A stretch of DNA of 64,000 nt from Varunaivibrio sulfuroxidans (lineage in GTDB: Bacteria > Pseudomonadota > Alphaproteobacteria > Rhodospirillales > Magnetovibrionaceae): positions 2,803,001-2,867,000 of the forward strand of contig NZ_CP119676.1 in NCBI RefSeq assembly GCF_029318635.1, in the 5' to 3' direction. Shown in pieces: positions 62,089-64,000 of the stretch (positions are counted from its first letter, which is position 1; every line of letters starts with the position of its first letter). Under the pieces are notes generated by a model. It saw nothing but the letters and a program-made list of their open reading frames with translations. It did not search any database and had not been told where the DNA came from. Both the position numbers and the translations under genes were made by a program.

Positions 62089-63090
62089 GTGTCCCAGCCC
62101 CCTCACATCCCGGTCTTGTTGGCGGAAGTTCTCGCGTGCATCCAGCCTCGCGACGGTGGGGTTTATCTTGATGCGACGTTTGGCGACGGTGGTTACAGCC
62201 GGGCCATTTTGGACGCCGCCGCGTGCACGGTGTGGGCGATCGATCGCGACCCCCATGCGCGCGCGCGCGCGGATCAATTGGCCGGTATTTACCCGGGGCG
62301 CTTCACCTTGGTGCACGGCTGCTTCGGCGATATGGCGGCCTTGATGGATGGGGTCGGCGTCGCTCAAATCGATGGCGTGGCGATGGATTTTGGCGTTTCT
62401 TCGATGCAACTCGACAGCCCCGAGCGCGGTTTTTCGTTTCGCGCCGACGGTCCTTTGGACATGCGTATGGGGGGGGCTTCCGGGGATGTCGCGCACGGGG
62501 ATGACGCGCACAACAAGGCCCCTAGTGCGGCGGATGTCGTCAACACGGCGGGCGAGAAGGAACTGGCCGATATTATCTGGCGTTATGGCGAAGAGCGCCA
62601 ATCGCGCCGGATCGCGCGGGCGATCGTCAACGACCGCACGGAAACGCCCTTCGAGCGCACCACCCAGTTGGCCGGTTTGGTGCGCCGGGTCGTGGGGCGT
62701 ACGCGCGATGGCATCGATCCGGCGACCCGCACGTTTCAGGCCTTGCGCATTTATGTCAACGATGAGCTGGGCGAGATCGATCGCGGCCTGTTGGGGGCCG
62801 AAGTCCTGCTGCGTCCGGGGGGGCGGTTGGCTGTCGTCGCTTTCCATTCCTTGGAGGACCGCAGGGTCAAAACGTTCCTCCGCGGACGCAGTTCGACGGC
62901 GGGGCAGGCTTCGCGCCACGCGCCCCAGACGCCTGCGGCGCGCAAGCCGACTTTTCGGTTGTTGAAAAAAGGCGCGATCAAACCCGGCGATGCGGAGTGT
63001 GCACGCAATCCCCGGGCGCGTTCGGCGCGCCTTCGCACCGCCGAACGCACGACGGTTTCGCCATGTGCGCAAGACGGGAGATCGGTGTGA
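62089..63090 (+). CDS. rsmH: 16S rRNA m4C1402 methyltransferase RsmH
   Basis: A SAM-dependent enzyme of 333 aa that N4-methylates C1402 of 16S rRNA in the decoding centre. Motifs: HIPVLLAEVLA at the N-terminus, SAM loop DATFGDGGYSRAIL, VAMDFGVSSMQLDSPERGFSF, TFQALRIYVNDEL and a late VVAFHSLEDRRVKTFL. GTG 62089 is preceded by GGAGGAC inside mraZ. It overlaps ftsL by 1 nt. Confidence 0.97.
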   Translation: MSQPPHIPVLLAEVLACIQPRDGGVYLDATFGDGGYSRAILDAAACTVWAIDRDPHARARADQLAGIYPGRFTLVHGCFGDMAALMDGVGVAQIDGVAMDFGVSSMQLDSPERGFSFRADGPLDMRMGGASGDVAHGDDAHNKAPSAADVVNTAGEKELADIIWRYGEERQSRRIARAIVNDRTETPFERTTQLAGLVRRVVGRTRDGIDPATRTFQALRIYVNDELGEIDRGLLGAEVLLRPGGRLAVVAFHSLEDRRVKTFLRGRSSTAGQASRHAPQTPAARKPTFRLLKKGAIKPGDAECARNPRARSARLRTAERTTVSPCAQDGRSV

Positions 63091-63506
63091 TGAAAGGATT
63101 TTTTCGCCATACCACTTTGTTGTTCCTGTTGTTGGCGGGGGGACTCAGCTTGGTGTTGTTCTTGATGAAATATCAGGTCCAGGACCTCAACGGGGCGCTG
63201 CGATCCTATACCCGATCGATTAAGGCCGACCACGAGGCCATTCATGTGTTGCGCGCCGAATGGGCGTTGCTCAACGAGCCGCAGCGTCTGCGCGCCTTGG
63301 CGGGAAAGTATCTCAATCTGGCGCCGGTGGCGTCGGCCCAATTGACGACGTTCGCCGACCTGCCCCGGCGCCCCGGCGCCGCGGGAGGGAAAACTTCGGT
63401 GGCGGCGGATTGGCCTCAAGGGGCGCCCCGGGACCCATCCAAGGACCTTCCCCGGGATCCCTCGATCTCCGGCGTCGTGCTGGACCGTGTGGGGGTGCGC
63501 CAATGA
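63090..63506 (+). CDS. ftsL: Cell division protein FtsL
   Basis: A small bitopic division protein of 138 aa that, with FtsB and FtsQ, activates FtsWI at the septum. A short cytoplasmic N-terminus (MKGFFRHTT) leads into a membrane helix (about 10-28) and a periplasmic coiled coil (about 32-75) with RAEWALLNEPQRLRALA, the alphaproteobacterial FtsL signature. A Pro/Gly-rich tail of about 55 residues follows. ATG 63090 overlaps the rsmH stop; its end overlaps ftsI by 4 bp. Confidence 0.92.
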   Translation: MKGFFRHTTLLFLLLAGGLSLVLFLMKYQVQDLNGALRSYTRSIKADHEAIHVLRAEWALLNEPQRLRALAGKYLNLAPVASAQLTTFADLPRRPGAAGGKTSVAADWPQGAPRDPSKDLPRDPSISGVVLDRVGVRQ

Positions 63507-64000
63507 CCGCCGCGATCGATCCCGATACCCTGACGTTCGAGGATTTGAACGCCAAGCGCGTTCACCGGGAAGGACTGCGCGCCCAGGCGATGGAAACGGG
63601 GCGCACGCGATTGTTGGTGACGGGGCTGGTTTTCGCCATGGCGTTCATCGTCATCGGCGGGCGGCTGATCGACTTGACCGCGTTTGACGGCAAAGCCCAG
63701 CGTTTGGCGCACCGCCGGGCGTTGTCCCAGGATTATGTGGTTTCGCGCGCCGACATCGTCGATCGCAACGGATTTATTCTGGCGACCAGTCTGCCGACCC
63801 AATCGCTTTATGCCGACACGAAGGAAATTATCGATCCCGCCACCGCTGCGCGGCGATTGGTTGGCGTGTTGAACGATCTCGACGTCAATGAGGTTCGCCG
63901 TAAATTGTCATCGGGGGCGCGGTTTATATGGATCAAGCGCAACCTGACGCCCAATCAGGTCTATGATGTCAACCGCCTTGGAATACCCGGACTGGCGTTT
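63503..64000 (+). CDS. ftsI: Septal peptidoglycan transpeptidase FtsI/PBP3 (partial, 5' end)
   Basis: The class B PBP that cross-links septal wall. The visible 166 residues comprise a cytoplasmic N-terminus, one membrane helix (about 37-55, LLVTGLVFAMAFIVIGGRLI) and the start of the PBP dimer domain (DYVVSRADIVDRNGFILATSL, a hallmark of FtsI/PBP2). The transpeptidase domain lies beyond the window. ATG overlaps ftsL by 4 bp (ATGA). Gene order mraZ-rsmH-ftsL-ftsI is the standard cluster start. Confidence 0.95.
   Translation, partial: MTAAIDPDTLTFEDLNAKRVHREGLRAQAMETGRTRLLVTGLVFAMAFIVIGGRLIDLTAFDGKAQRLAHRRALSQDYVVSRADIVDRNGFILATSLPTQSLYADTKEIIDPATAARRLVGVLNDLDVNEVRRKLSSGARFIWIKRNLTPNQVYDVNRLGIPGLAF

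Noticed and set aside
61477..63072. A 531-codon leftward open frame across mraZ and rsmH
   Set aside because: mraZ, rsmH and ftsL are clear on the plus strand with overlapping starts and stops. The reverse frame is an artefact of high GC at third codon positions.

Overview
The window looks like chromosomal core sequence from a GC-rich, flagellated alphaproteobacterium, most likely in or near Rhodospirillales. The main indicators are SciP (an alphaproteobacterial CtrA/flagellar regulator), a flagellar fliK-flgD-flgE operon behind a consensus sigma-54 promoter, an EipB-family envelope protein, RNase E with a large acidic insert in its S1 domain, an Atm1-type exporter, and an ISC iron-sulfur cluster locus whose HscB carries the zinc finger otherwise known from eukaryotic HSC20. 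I saw no insertion sequence, prophage, CRISPR array, tRNA or rRNA. Most of the window is densely packed housekeeping sequence.

Layout. 1-7.3 kb: 5' part of ubiT (anaerobic ubiquinone synthesis), an orphan GAF sensor kinase, sciP, and the leftward hook operon fliK-flgD-flgE. 7.6-17.3 kb: a TPR glycosyltransferase that may modify flagellin, then envelope proteins (EipB-like, twin-PDZ, DsbA-like, DUF3047 lipoprotein, M48 protease), a divergent gamma-glutamyltransferase-like lipoprotein and an aminotransferase. 17.5-27.5 kb: rne (leftward, with an odd broken tail and a long leader), then amiC, PBP1A, prfB with its programmed frameshift, and an OmpA lipoprotein. 27.6-39.5 kb: fliL, a degenerate receiver protein, bcp, glnE, a YhdP/AsmA-like giant, tyrS, anmK and a hydrolase.

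39.6-47.8 kb: one rightward ISC operon, cysE-iscR-(second desulfurase)-iscS-iscU-iscA-hscB-hscA-fdx-iscX. It is preceded by a sigma-70-like promoter overlapped by a near-consensus type 1 IscR site, which implies feedback control of both cysteine supply and cluster assembly. It is followed by a DMT transporter, a hotdog thioesterase, a DUF599 protein, mnmA (a sulfur-relay consumer) and an Atm1-type ABC exporter. 53-60.8 kb: a candidate small RNA, a parvulin, and a leftward RpiR-regulator plus Opp/Dpp-type ABC importer operon. 60.8-64 kb: an 820-bp intergenic region ending in a six-fold 10-bp repeat (MraZ operator), then the start of the division/cell-wall cluster mraZ-rsmH-ftsL-ftsI.

The most unusual observations are: RNase E stops about 60 codons before an in-frame tail that still encodes the GWW motif expected to bind PNPase; a TPR-GT41 enzyme sits next to flagellar genes; two orphan rightward terminators suggest unannotated small transcripts; the gamma-glutamyltransferase-like protein lacks the usual Thr-Thr-His nucleophile site; and the MraZ repeat array is longer than the usual three boxes.
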